Shown in pieces: positions 1 through 7,328 of a stretch of DNA of 24,917 bases (position 1 is its first letter; each line of letters begins with the position of its first letter). Both the position numbers and the translations under genes were made by a program. Origin of the DNA: 66-474 sp035249465 (GTDB lineage: Bacteria; Pseudomonadota; Gammaproteobacteria; Xanthomonadales; Rhodanobacteraceae); assembly GCA_035249465.1 (NCBI GenBank), contig DATFGL010000044.1, positions 1-24,917 of the forward strand, given 5' to 3'. The notes beneath the pieces were generated by a model. That model did no database searches. It saw only the letters and a list, made by a program, of their open reading frames with translations, and had not been told where the DNA came from.

Positions 1-60
1 CTTGTCGGGCTTGTCCGGCTTGTCCTTCTGGTCTTTCTCTTTTTCTTCAGCAGCGTTCAC
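1..60 (-). CDS. N-terminal fragment of a Lys/Asp-rich protein (runs off left edge)
   Basis: Read on the minus strand, an open frame starts at a GTG (58-60) and reaches the window edge. It encodes about 20 residues dominated by Glu, Lys, Asp and Pro, with a repeated Pro-Asp-Lys unit. The DNA repeats a 9-base cttgtcngg-like unit. An in-frame stop lies four codons upstream of the GTG, so no earlier start fits. The Shine-Dalgarno is weak (AGATAGG, close to the GTG). The product cannot be identified from 20 residues. It reads the same way as the diguanylate cyclase to its right and lies 130 bases beyond it. Confidence 0.3.
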   Translation of the reverse strand, partial: MNAAEEKEKDQKDKPDKPDK

Positions 61-169
61 ACACCTATCTTAATCGCATCATGAGTTCGCTGTGCCCTAG
101 GCCCGCACGTGCGCGCCTGCGAGGGAGCGGCGGGGGGCGACGGGGCCCCGCAAGCGACCGAGCCGGGGT

Positions 170-186
170 GTGGGGCGGAGCCCCAC
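170..186. repeat. Perfect 7-bp hairpin downstream of the GGDEF gene
   Basis: GTGGGGC and GCCCCAC flank a GGA loop, 5 bases beyond the stop codon of the minus-strand GGDEF gene. There is no T-run after it on the minus strand, so it is only a weak terminator candidate. It could equally be a dispersed GC-rich intergenic hairpin. A second short palindrome (cggggccccg) lies at 141-150. Confidence 0.4.
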
Positions 187-190
187 GTAA

Positions 191-877
191 CTAGGACGCC
201 GCTCGGCGGAGGTTCGTAGGCTCGAAGGGGCCGCCGGTGTGCTCGAAGACATCCGGGGTGACGAGGTCGACGTGCGGCCCGCGCTTGATCTGCAGCTTGT
301 CTCGACGCGCGGCCTTGTCGTGGTACATGCGCTGATCGGCGTTCGCGAGCAGCGTCTCGTAGGTCCTGCCGTCGTGCGGGAACACCGACGCGCCGACGCT
401 GGCCGCGAGGCGAAGGTGCTTGCCCGGCCGCACCTCGATCTGGATGGCGCTGATCCGTTCCTGAAGCTCGATCCGCTTGACTTCGGCGGTTTCGCGCGAG
501 CATTCGGCGAGCACGATGATGAACTCGTCGCCGGCATAGCGCACACACAGATCGTACGGGCGTAAACCGTTTTGCAGCGCCGCCGCCACTTCGCGCAACG
601 CCACGTCGCCAATCTGGTGGCCGTAGTTGTCGTTGATCGCCTTGAATTCGTCGACGTCGATCACGATCAGCGCCACTTCCGAGCCGAGACGCTCGGCGCG
701 TGCGAGCTCGCGCGAGAGATGGACGTACATCGACCGGCGATTCGGCAGCGAGGTCAGCGGATCGGTGAGCGATTCTTCCTGCGTCTGTTCGAACACGATG
801 GAATTGTGAAGGACCGGGCCGGCCTGTTCAGCGACGCGCTCGATGAGCCGGCGATGATCTTCGGTGTAGCGGTTCGG
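191..877 (-). CDS. GAF-GGDEF diguanylate cyclase, N-terminus missing
   Basis: The C-terminal GGDEF domain would make cyclic di-GMP from two GTP. Within the part after the internal ATG at 794-796, the order is a start-of-domain motif (SLTDPLTSLPNRR), the metal/GTP segment VIDVDEFKAINDNYGH, an allosteric I-site RxxD (RPYD) exactly five residues before the signature, and the signature YAGDEF. AGDEF is an accepted active variant. Upstream of 796 the frame stays open and protein-like: the residues read TEDHRRLIERVAEQAGPVL, typical of the end of a GAF sensor domain joined by a short helix to GGDEF. The coding signal stops abruptly at about 870-880, where a thiolase begins on the other strand. The gene is therefore truncated at a breakpoint, and the 201-residue product from 796 is not a natural N-terminus. 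The family is certain; the ligand is unknown. Confidence 0.85.
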   Translation of the reverse strand, partial: PNRYTEDHRRLIERVAEQAGPVLHNSIVFEQTQEESLTDPLTSLPNRRSMYVHLSRELARAERLGSEVALIVIDVDEFKAINDNYGHQIGDVALREVAAALQNGLRPYDLCVRYAGDEFIIVLAECSRETAEVKRIELQERISAIQIEVRPGKHLRLAASVGASVFPHDGRTYETLLANADQRMYHDKAARRDKLQIKRGPHVDLVTPDVFEHTGGPFEPTNLRRAAS

Positions 878-882
878 GCATG
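869..882. other. Breakpoint: chimeric junction of GAF-GGDEF gene and thiolase
   Basis: GCGGTTCGGGCATG fits both neighbours. On the minus strand it continues the GAF-GGDEF frame (Pro-Asn-Arg-Tyr-Thr-Glu-Asp). On the plus strand it matches the thiolase active-site loop Cys-Gly-Ser-Gly-Met-Lys-Ala. The codon at 868-870, where thiolase should have Cys, reads AGC (Ser). Sequence to the left belongs to the cyclase and sequence to the right to the thiolase. A 14-base shared word at the join is what recombination at microhomology or an assembler error would leave. Confidence 0.75.
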
Positions 883-1782
883 AAGGCGATCATGCTGGGC
901 CACGACCTGATCAAGGCCGGTTCCGCCAGCGTCGTCGTCGCGGGCGGCATGGAATCCATGACCAACGCACCGCACATGGCGGCAGTGCGCACCGGCATCC
1001 GTTACGGCGACGGCGCCATGGTCGATCACATGGCATGGGACGGCCTGACCAATCCGTACGACGGCAAGTCGATGGGCGTGTTCGCCGAATCCTGCGCGGA
1101 CAAGTATCACTTCACACGCGAGGAGCAGGACGCGTTCGCAACCGAATCGGTGCGGCGCGCACAGGAGGCCGTGAAGTCCGGCGCATTCGCCGACGAGATC
1201 GCCACCGTCACCGTGCCCTCGCGCAAGGGCGACGTCGCGGTGTCTGTCGATGAAACGCCCGGCAAGGTCGATCCCGCGAAAATCCCGACCTTGAAGCCGG
1301 CGTTCCGCAAGGAAAACGGAACCGTCACCGCAGCCAGTTCGTCCAGCATTTCCGACGGTGCCGCGGCCGTGGTGCTGCTGTCCGCCGAAGACGCCAGGGC
1401 GCGCGGTGTCAAGCCGCTGGCACGCATCGTCGCGCACGCCACGCATTCGCAGGAACCGCAGTGGTTCACCACCGCGCCGGTCGGTGCGATCGAAAAGGTT
1501 TTGCAGAAAGCAGGCTGGAAAGTCGATGACGTCGATTTGTTCGAAGTCAACGAAGCCTTCGCGGTGGTCGCGATGGCTGCGATGAAGGACCTCTCCATTC
1601 CACACGAAAAACTCAACGTGCACGGCGGTGCCTGCGCGCTCGGCCACCCGATCGGCTGCACCGGCGCACGCATCGTGGTGACCCTGCTGCACGCGTTGAA
1701 ACACGCCGGCAAGAAGCGCGGCGTCGCATCACTTTGCATCGGCGGCGGCGAAGCCACCGCGATCGCAATCGAGCTGGTTTGA
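871..1782 (+). pseudogene. Acetyl-CoA C-acetyltransferase (thiolase), 5'-truncated
   Basis: This enzyme splits acetoacetyl-CoA (or 2-methylacetoacetyl-CoA) into acyl-CoAs, the last step of leucine or isoleucine breakdown. About 300 of the usual 390 residues remain. Visible motifs are GGMESMTNAP, the NEAFA motif, and GHPIGCTGAR with the catalytic His at residue 256 counted from the first ATG (880). The Cys of CIGGGEATA, at residue 286, is the general acid/base. The N-terminal ~88 residues, including the nucleophilic Cys of the CGSGMKA loop, are absent because the gene is cut at 869-882. The ATG at 880 is the internal Met of that loop, not a real start. As it stands the product would be inactive. 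If the junction is an assembly error, the real gene is intact elsewhere. It fits the liu genes downstream. Confidence 0.85.
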
Positions 1783-1787
1783 CCTTT

Positions 1788-1803
1788 CCCTGCGGTTGCA
1801 GGG
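1788..1803 (+). terminator. Weak terminator-like hairpin after thiolase
   Basis: CCCTGC and GCAGGG enclose a GGTT tetraloop, starting 6 bases after the thiolase stop. Only TTGT follows instead of a full T-tract, so termination would be partial at best. Confidence 0.3.
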
Positions 1804-1941
1804 TTGTACCCCCAAGCCGGTAAGCGCCGACTGAACGTTATTTGCCCGTAAAAAGCCAGATGCTGGCGTTATTCAACCAGACGCGGTTTAATACGCGGGC
1901 CACCTCCGTGGCTTTCCACGGCCCAATCCAGGAGATATCCA

Positions 1942-2358
1942 ATGAAGTTCACTCGTACCGTACTCGTGGCTGCCGTTGCCACTGCAATGGCCCTGTCGTT
2001 GTCGGCTTGCAACAATTCCGGCGAAGGCCAGTCGGCTGCCGATCAGGCGCAGCAGGCTGCGCAGAATGCGGCCAGCGCCACTTCCGCGGCGGCCAGCGCC
2101 GCTTCGCAGGCTGCCGGCGCAGCTTCCGAAGCCGCCGGTGCCGCTGCTTCGGCAGCGAGCGCAGCTTCGAACGCGATGGAAGCCGCCCCGGCTTCGACCG
2201 CCGCCATGCCGGCCTCCAGCAGCACGGCCGCGGCACCTGCTTCCAGCGGTGCCAACGCGATGGACGCCATGAAGGACGCCGCCCACAAGGCCGGCCAGGC
2301 TGCCGACTCGATGAAGGACGCGGCCAGCAAGGCCAAGGACGCGATGAAGGGTCACTGA
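1942..2358 (+). CDS. Ala-rich small lipoprotein
   Basis: The 138-residue product has a Lys/Arg N-terminus, a hydrophobic stretch and a lipobox Leu-Ser-Ala-Cys at residues 20-23. It should be lipidated on Cys23 and held in the inner or outer membrane. The mature part is low complexity: Ala makes up close to half of it, interleaved with Ser, Gly and Gln, and it ends in a Lys/Asp-containing helix with a repeated AMKDAA/SMKDAA unit. It looks like one extended amphipathic helix or coiled coil. No catalytic motif is visible. An AGGAGA ribosome-binding site lies 7 bases before the ATG, and a strong terminator follows, so this is probably a single-gene unit. Such proteins can be abundant envelope lipoproteins (compare Lpp-like or stress-induced YgaU/osmY-neighbour types), but no specific family is recognised. 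Confidence 0.8.
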   Translation: MKFTRTVLVAAVATAMALSLSACNNSGEGQSAADQAQQAAQNAASATSAAASAASQAAGAASEAAGAAASAASAASNAMEAAPASTAAMPASSSTAAAPASSGANAMDAMKDAAHKAGQAADSMKDAASKAKDAMKGH

Positions 2359-2386
2359 TTCCCTTCGCCGCATCCTGTCGTACCCG

Positions 2387-2417
2387 AACCGGCCGCCTTG
2401 TGCGGCCGGTTTTTTTT
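2387..2417 (+). terminator. Rho-independent terminator of the lipoprotein gene
   Basis: The stem AACCGGCCGC / GCGGCCGGTT with a CTTGT loop runs into eight T residues (2410-2417). It begins 29 bases after the lipoprotein stop. It is the clearest terminator in the window and separates this gene from liuB. Confidence 0.92.
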
Positions 2418-2513
2418 GCGACCGCCATTCCCCGGCGATCTCCGTTCCGGTCACCGCCGGCGTAGCGCCGGGAACCGCTCCCGGCGAATTTTCGGCTCTC
2501 CCGCAACAACCGA

Positions 2514-2519
2514 TAGAAT
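2514..2519 (+). promoter_or_regulatory. Possible -10 box upstream of liuB
   Basis: TAGAAT lies about 40 bases before the preferred liuB start, just after the lipoprotein terminator. The matching -35 position (about 2491, TTCGGC) is poor, so this is only a suggestion from position and hexamer. Confidence 0.25.
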
Positions 2520-2557
2520 GTTTGGTTGATGCGTCCTCGCTCGCCACGGACCCGACC

Positions 2558-4165
2558 ATGACTGTCCTTCCCACTGCCATCGACAGCAAAAGCGATAGCT
2601 TCCGTGGCAACGCCGCGAGCCTGCGCAAACTCACCGATGAACTGAACGCCGAACTGTCCCGCACCGCCGAGGGCGGTGGTGCGAAAGCGCGCGAGAAGCA
2701 CGTCGCGCGCGGCAAGCTGCTGCCGCGGGAGCGCGTGCGTGCCCTGCTCGATCCGGGCTCCCCCTTCCTGGAACTGTCGCCACTGGCTGCGAAGGGCATG
2801 TACGACGATGCGGCACCGGCGGCGGGCCTGATCGCCGGGATCGGCCGTGTCAATGGTTGTGAAGTAATGGTGGTCGCCAACGATGCAACGGTGAAGGGCG
2901 GCACCTATTTCCCGATCACGGTCAAGAAGCACCTGCGCGCACAGGAAGTGGCCCTGGAAAACCACCTGCCTTGCATTTACCTCGTCGATTCCGGTGGCGC
3001 CTTCTTGCCGCTGCAGGACGAAGTGTTTCCCGACAAGGAACATTTCGGCCGCATCTTCTACAACCAGGCACGCATGAGCGCACTCGGCATCCCGCAGATC
3101 GCCGTGGTGATGGGTTCGTGCACGGCGGGCGGCGCCTACGTGCCGGCCATGAGCGACGAAACCATCATCGTGAAGAACCAGGGCACGATCTTCCTGGGCG
3201 GCCCGCCGCTGGTGAAGGCCGCGACCGGCGAAGTGGTCGATGCGGAAACATTGGGCGGCGCGGACGTCCATACGTCCATCTCCGGCGTAGCCGACCATTT
3301 TGCGGAGAACGATGCGCACGCGCTTTCCATTGCGCGCGACATCGTGGCCGCGCTCAATCGCAAGAAAGCGATGCCGTTGGCCCTGGCCGAGCCGCACGCC
3401 CCGAAATACGCGGCCGAGGAACTGTATGGGTTGATCCCGGAAGACACCCGCCGCCCGTTCGACATCCGCGAAGTGATCGCGCGCATCGTCGACGGCTCGG
3501 AATTCCACGAGTTCAAGGCGCGCTACGGCAAGACGCTGGTCACCGGTTTCGCCCACATCCACGGCTATCCCGTCGGCATCGTCGCCAACAACGGAATTCT
3601 TTTTTCGGAATCTGCGCTCAAGGGCACGCACTTCATCGAATTATGCAACCAGCGCAACGTGCCGCTGGTGTTCCTGCAGAACATCACCGGCTTCATGGTC
3701 GGCAAGAAGTACGAGCAGGCAGGCATCGCCAAGGACGGTGCAAAAATGGTCACGGCCGTCGCCTGCTCGCATGTGCCCAAGTTCACCGTGGTGATCGGCG
3801 GCAGCTTCGGCGCCGGCAACTACGCCATGTGCGGCCGTGCATACGGCGCGCGCTTCCTGTGGATGTGGCCCAACGCACGCATTTCCGTGATGGGCGGTGA
3901 ACAGGCGGCAAGCGTACTGGCGACGGTCAAGCGCGACGGCATCGAAGCGCGCGGCGGCCAATGGTCGGCCGAAGAGGAAAACGCCTTCAAGGCGCCGATC
4001 CGCGAACAGTACGAGCGCCAGGGCAGCCCGTACTATTCCAGCGCGCGCCTGTGGGACGACGGCATCATCGATCCGGCCGACACGCGTCGCGTGCTGGGCC
4101 TTGCCATCTCGGCATCGATGAATGCGCCGATCGAACCAGAGCGCTACGGCGTGTTCCGGATGTAA
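2558..4165 (+). CDS. liuB: 3-methylcrotonyl-CoA carboxylase, carboxyltransferase (beta) subunit
   Basis: This subunit moves carboxyl from carboxybiotin on LiuD to 3-methylcrotonyl-CoA, giving 3-methylglutaconyl-CoA in leucine catabolism. The 535-residue length equals that of known MCC beta subunits. Two crotonase-fold carboxyltransferase halves are visible. The N half has AREKHVARGKLLPRERV and the VDSGGAFLPLQDEVFP segment typical of MCC rather than propionyl-CoA carboxylase, plus GSCTAGGAYVPAMSDE. The C half has FLQNITGFMVGKKYEQAGI and GGSFGAGNYAMCGRAY, the acyl-CoA and biotin oxyanion-hole loops. The ATG at 2558 is preferred over an in-frame TTG at 2522 because it gives the family length and usual N-terminus. 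Its partner liuD lies 4 kb downstream, separated by an opposite-strand iron cassette. The gene converges with the OM protein gene only 10 bases away. Confidence 0.95.
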   Translation: MTVLPTAIDSKSDSFRGNAASLRKLTDELNAELSRTAEGGGAKAREKHVARGKLLPRERVRALLDPGSPFLELSPLAAKGMYDDAAPAAGLIAGIGRVNGCEVMVVANDATVKGGTYFPITVKKHLRAQEVALENHLPCIYLVDSGGAFLPLQDEVFPDKEHFGRIFYNQARMSALGIPQIAVVMGSCTAGGAYVPAMSDETIIVKNQGTIFLGGPPLVKAATGEVVDAETLGGADVHTSISGVADHFAENDAHALSIARDIVAALNRKKAMPLALAEPHAPKYAAEELYGLIPEDTRRPFDIREVIARIVDGSEFHEFKARYGKTLVTGFAHIHGYPVGIVANNGILFSESALKGTHFIELCNQRNVPLVFLQNITGFMVGKKYEQAGIAKDGAKMVTAVACSHVPKFTVVIGGSFGAGNYAMCGRAYGARFLWMWPNARISVMGGEQAASVLATVKRDGIEARGGQWSAEEENAFKAPIREQYERQGSPYYSSARLWDDGIIDPADTRRVLGLAISASMNAPIEPERYGVFRM

Positions 4166-4175
4166 TGCAAGGCGT

Positions 4176-4964
4176 TCAGAAGAATTCGTATTCCAGCTGG
4201 AACCGGATCGACGTGTCGGGCGTGCCGTGCGTCAGCCCCGCGAGGATCGCAGCGTCATAGCGGAGTTTTCTCGCGTTGCCCAGACTGGCGACACCGAAAA
4301 ATGCCGGGCCCAGCCGCAACTGTTCCGAGTGCAGGTGCGCCGGATCGCCCAGCGATCCGAACGCCTGCATGCCCGGCTGGAAACGCGGCCCGAGGTTGTA
4401 TTTCCATTGCACCTGATACTCCAGTTCATCGCGTCCACCGGGCCCTCCGTCGTGCATATCCTCCGCCGGCGGCGCGCTGAGCCGTCGCATCCAGTAGATG
4501 TTCAGATTGGCCTGCGTGTGTTCGGTTTCCTTCTGGAACATCGGCCCCAGTACCAGCGTGTTCGAATGCTCGAGCCGATTGTGCTCCAACTCGGCGAAGA
4601 CGCCGGCATCCATCCAGTGCTCGCCATGCTCGGTCAACTGGAAAATGTTCTCGAACTCGTATTCTTCCACGCGTGCGGCGTGGCCCGGCGATTGTGAATA
4701 CTCGGCCTCCACTTCGACGCCCCAGCGTGGCATGAGCCCGTAGCCGAACGCCAACTTGGCCGCGCGTTCGCCGTTGTCCCCGTGTCCCCAGTCGAACATG
4801 CCGCCTTTCAACTCCAGTTCCCATTCGCGGTAATCGATGATCGGCGAATAAATTGTCGATGCGGGGCCGGCCATCGCGGTCGCGGGCAGCGCGAATGTAC
4901 CCACCAAACCCGCAATACCCGCCAAGGTCCCCATCGAGAGCCGGCGCCACCTGCCCTGTTTCAT
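4176..4964 (-). CDS. Putative outer-membrane beta-barrel protein of the FTR1 cassette
   Basis: The 262-residue product has a signal peptide (KQGRWRR, then a hydrophobic core) with likely cleavage after Ala-Met-Ala at residue 32. The mature chain alternates polar and hydrophobic residues in short runs, is rich in His, Glu, Trp and Tyr, and ends in Phe-Phe, as many outer-membrane barrels do. No enzyme motif is visible. The ATG at 4962-4964 is chosen because GAGG sits 9 bases upstream and a signal peptide follows at once; a longer frame back to 5027 adds a non-signal leader. It follows the FTR1 gene by 138 bases on the same strand, which suggests a role in metal entry or sensing at the outer membrane. 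That role is inference. Several His/Glu clusters (EHGEHW, ELEHNRLEHS) could bind metal. Confidence 0.7.
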   Translation of the reverse strand: MKQGRWRRLSMGTLAGIAGLVGTFALPATAMAGPASTIYSPIIDYREWELELKGGMFDWGHGDNGERAAKLAFGYGLMPRWGVEVEAEYSQSPGHAARVEEYEFENIFQLTEHGEHWMDAGVFAELEHNRLEHSNTLVLGPMFQKETEHTQANLNIYWMRRLSAPPAEDMHDGGPGGRDELEYQVQWKYNLGPRFQPGMQAFGSLGDPAHLHSEQLRLGPAFFGVASLGNARKLRYDAAILAGLTHGTPDTSIRFQLEYEFF

Positions 4965-5102
4965 CGTGATTCCTCGGGTCTTCGAAAAGGAAATTTGAGG
5001 GAGGGGCCGCTTCCGCGCGCCGCTCACAGCAAGTTTCTGAAAATCGGCACAAAGCCACCCTGCCTCGCCGTCGGCGAGTCATTTCGGCAATCGATGACCT
5101 GA

Positions 5103-5978
5103 TCAGGTCGTGTTCGCAACCTGCGAATGATCCCGCGGCGGCGTATGCGACGACTTCCCCACGCCACGTGCGATTGCGGAACGGGCCGCCATCCAGCGCA
5201 TGCCGGCCAGCAAGGTCAGGAAGGTCACCACCCAGAACACCAGTTGCATGCCCGCCGGGTGCGCTTCGTAACCGGTGAGCACGTGCACCGCCTGGCCGAC
5301 GATCGAACGGTTGGTGAGCAGCCAGGAGGTATCCCAAAGCTGGTTGCCCCACGCGGGCAGCAGGTTGGCCTGGATCAGGAAACCCGCTGCCGACGCCGCC
5401 AGCCCGCTGGCCAGTACCACGAGCATCCAGTTGGTTGCGCTGAAGAAATAACGGATCGGGATGCGCAGCAAGCCGAAGTACAACGCGAATCCCACGGCGA
5501 CGCCGCCGGCGAGTCCAAGCGGCACGCCACCGAGGAAGCCCAGCTTGCCGGCGCCGCCTGCGGCCATCCCGAACAGGAACAGCACCACTTCCGAACCTTC
5601 ACGCAAAACGGCCAATGCAACGACGGCCAGCAGGATCGCGATCGAACTCGAGCCGGCCTTCACCGAATCGGTGACGCGTTGCATCTGCTGCACCATTTCC
5701 TTGCCATGGCTGGACATCCATGTGACGTGCCAGCCGATCATTGCCACCGCGGTCAGCAGCACGGTGGACTGGAACACTTCCTGCCCGATACCGCCCAACG
5801 AACCTTCGATGAAGCTCATGCACACAGCCACGACGATCGCGCCGATCACGCCGAGCGCGATGCCACCGCCTACGAACACGCTGCGCCGGGGCACGCCGCG
5901 CGTGGCGGCCGCGACCACGGTCACGATCAACGCAGCTTCCAGGACTTCGCGGAAAACCAGCAGTGCTATGCCAAGCAT
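5103..5978 (-). CDS. FTR1-family iron permease
   Basis: This is an inner-membrane high-affinity iron permease of the Ftr1/EfeU family, 291 residues with about seven hydrophobic helices. It carries both hallmark REXXE-type motifs: REVLE at residues 10-14 in the first helix and REGSE at 126-130 in the fourth. These are the iron-coordinating residues of the family. The last ~20 residues are hydrophilic and probably cytoplasmic. The start lies 8 bases after the stop of the cupredoxin-like gene, so the two are almost surely cotranscribed. No EfeB peroxidase or EfeO imelysin domain is next to it, so this is a reduced cassette in which the small cupredoxin-like protein likely serves as the periplasmic partner. 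Regulation by Fur is suggested by the box at 6368-6386. Confidence 0.92.
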   Translation of the reverse strand: MLGIALLVFREVLEAALIVTVVAAATRGVPRRSVFVGGGIALGVIGAIVVAVCMSFIEGSLGGIGQEVFQSTVLLTAVAMIGWHVTWMSSHGKEMVQQMQRVTDSVKAGSSSIAILLAVVALAVLREGSEVVLFLFGMAAGGAGKLGFLGGVPLGLAGGVAVGFALYFGLLRIPIRYFFSATNWMLVVLASGLAASAAGFLIQANLLPAWGNQLWDTSWLLTNRSIVGQAVHVLTGYEAHPAGMQLVFWVVTFLTLLAGMRWMAARSAIARGVGKSSHTPPRDHSQVANTT

Positions 5979-5986
5979 GACGGGGC

Positions 5987-6325
5987 CTATTCCACCACCA
6001 GTGTGCCGGTGGTCGTTCGGTTGAAATCATCGAAGAACTTGTAGGTGCCCTTGTCCAGCGGCCCGATGAACACCGTGATGGTGCTGTTCGGCAGCACAAT
6101 CTTTTCGCGGTTGAAATCGGAGCTCTCGAACTCGGATGGCGTCGCGTTGCGATTGGTCACCAGCACCTTGAACTTGGTGTTCGCCGGAACCTTCAGCGAC
6201 GCAGGCTCGAACTGGTGGTTCTGCAGGACCAGATGGAATTCGGGCGTGCTCTCGGCGTGCGCCGGCACCGCAAACGCGGCCGTACCCGCAAACACGAGAA
6301 CCGGCAACCACAGCAACCCACGCAT
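5987..6325 (-). CDS. Periplasmic cupredoxin-like protein of the FTR1 cassette
   Basis: The 112-residue precursor has a signal peptide cleaved after Ala-His-Ala (residue 24). The mature ~88 residues match the Cupredoxin_1/EfeO N-domain pattern: an early NHQFEPASLKVPANT strand pair, then TPSEFESSDFNREKI and a C-terminal FFDDFNRTTTGTLVV. There is no Cys and no typical type-1 copper ligand set, so it is a cupredoxin fold that probably handles iron rather than a blue copper protein. The ATG at 6323-6325 has GGAG 7 bases upstream and begins a proper signal peptide; a frame extending to 6388 does not. It is the first gene of the cassette, ahead of the FTR1 permease, and the Fur box lies 43 bases upstream of its start. 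Confidence 0.85.
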   Translation of the reverse strand: MRGLLWLPVLVFAGTAAFAVPAHAESTPEFHLVLQNHQFEPASLKVPANTKFKVLVTNRNATPSEFESSDFNREKIVLPNSTITVFIGPLDKGTYKFFDDFNRTTTGTLVVE

Positions 6326-6367
6326 TGTTGAACTCCACCGGGGCCTGCGCCCGCCTTGTTTTCGATG

Positions 6368-6386
6368 GCAAATGCTAATCGTTCGC
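6368..6386 (-). promoter_or_regulatory. Fur box upstream of cupredoxin-FTR1 cassette
   Basis: GCAAATGCTAATCGTTCGC agrees with the 19-base Fur consensus GATAATGATAATCATTATC at 13 of 19 positions (counted by eye). The wider AAATGC...GCATTT (6370-6389) is a clean inverted repeat. It lies 43 bases before the start of the minus-strand iron cassette. It also sits in the divergent region shared with liuC (start 6533), about 150 bases from that gene. Confidence 0.72.
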
Positions 6387-6532
6387 ATTTAGTAACGCAA
6401 CCGAGGCCTGGATGGCCGAGCCCGGACAGCACAGGGACGTGCGCTGATCCGGGGCCCACCGCCGAACAACGGCCCCACGAAAGGCCCGTCGCACGCAACC
6501 GGCTATCCTTGCTGCTTTGACCGGTGTGATCC

Positions 6533-7324
6533 ATGCCCGAAACGATCCGAATTGAGCGGGACGGCGCGGTGGCGACCCTGTCGCTGGACCGTCCGCGAGT
6601 TCACAATGCGTTCGACGACACCCTGATCGCCGAGACCACGGCCGCGCTGGAATCACTCGCGGCGGACGCGACCCTGCGCGCGCTGGTGCTGACCGGCACG
6701 GGCGCGACCTTCTCGGCTGGCGCCGATCTCAACTGGATGCGCCGCATGGCGGCGGCCAGCGCCGGAGAGAACTGCGCCGACGCGCTGCGTCTCGCAAAAC
6801 TTCTGCGTGCCCTGCAGTTCTTTCCGAAACCCACCCTCGCGCGCGTCAACGGTTCCGCGTACGGGGGCGGCGTGGGCCTGGTCGCGTGCTGCGACATCGC
6901 GATCGGCATCGAAGGCGCGAAATTTTCGCTGAGCGAAGTGAAGCTCGGCCTCGTTCCCGCCACGATCGCGCCGTACGTGGCGCAGGCGATCGGTCCGCGG
7001 CAGGCACGTCGACTGTTCGTGAGCGCGGAAATTTTCGATGCCACCGAGGCCGCGCGCATCGGCTTGTTGCATCAATGCGTCGCCGCCGAACACCTGGACG
7101 AAGCGATCGATCGCCAGTTGCATTTTCTCGCCAAGGGCGGCCCGCTGGCGCAACACGAGGCCAAGCAACTGGCGCTCCGCACCGTCGGCATGACCCCCGA
7201 ATCGGCCGAACGCATCGACGCCGAAAATGCAGATTTGATTGCCCGTCTGCGCGTGTCACCGGAAGGCCGGCAGGGCCTGTCCGCGTTTCTCGAAAAACAT
7301 TCGCCGCCATGGCTGAAGGAGTAA
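6533..7324 (+). CDS. liuC: Methylglutaconyl-CoA hydratase (enoyl-CoA hydratase family)
   Basis: The enzyme hydrates 3-methylglutaconyl-CoA to HMG-CoA, the step between MCC and HMG-CoA lyase. The 263-residue crotonase fold is complete. It has the CoA-binding and oxyanion-hole segment FSAGADLNWMRRM around residue 60-75, the second oxyanion glycines in YGGGVGLVACCDIAI, and the SEVKLGLVPATIAPYV segment with the catalytic Glu. The DLNWM and LGLVPATIAPYV signatures are those of the LiuC/AUH group rather than general beta-oxidation hydratases. It begins a plus-strand run with the VOC and cupin genes and liuD. The gap to the next gene is 4 bases. Confidence 0.88.
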   Translation: MPETIRIERDGAVATLSLDRPRVHNAFDDTLIAETTAALESLAADATLRALVLTGTGATFSAGADLNWMRRMAAASAGENCADALRLAKLLRALQFFPKPTLARVNGSAYGGGVGLVACCDIAIGIEGAKFSLSEVKLGLVPATIAPYVAQAIGPRQARRLFVSAEIFDATEAARIGLLHQCVAAEHLDEAIDRQLHFLAKGGPLAQHEAKQLALRTVGMTPESAERIDAENADLIARLRVSPEGRQGLSAFLEKHSPPWLKE

Positions 7325-7328
7325 AGCG

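Noticed and set aside
2522..2557. TTG start for liuB 12 codons upstream
   Set aside because: The ATG at 2558 gives the normal 535-residue length; the extra residues are not family-like and overlap the possible promoter region.
1949..3631. 560-residue open frame on the minus strand
   Set aside because: It is the antisense shadow of the lipoprotein and liuB, whose own motifs are certain; the translation is Arg/His-rich without domains.
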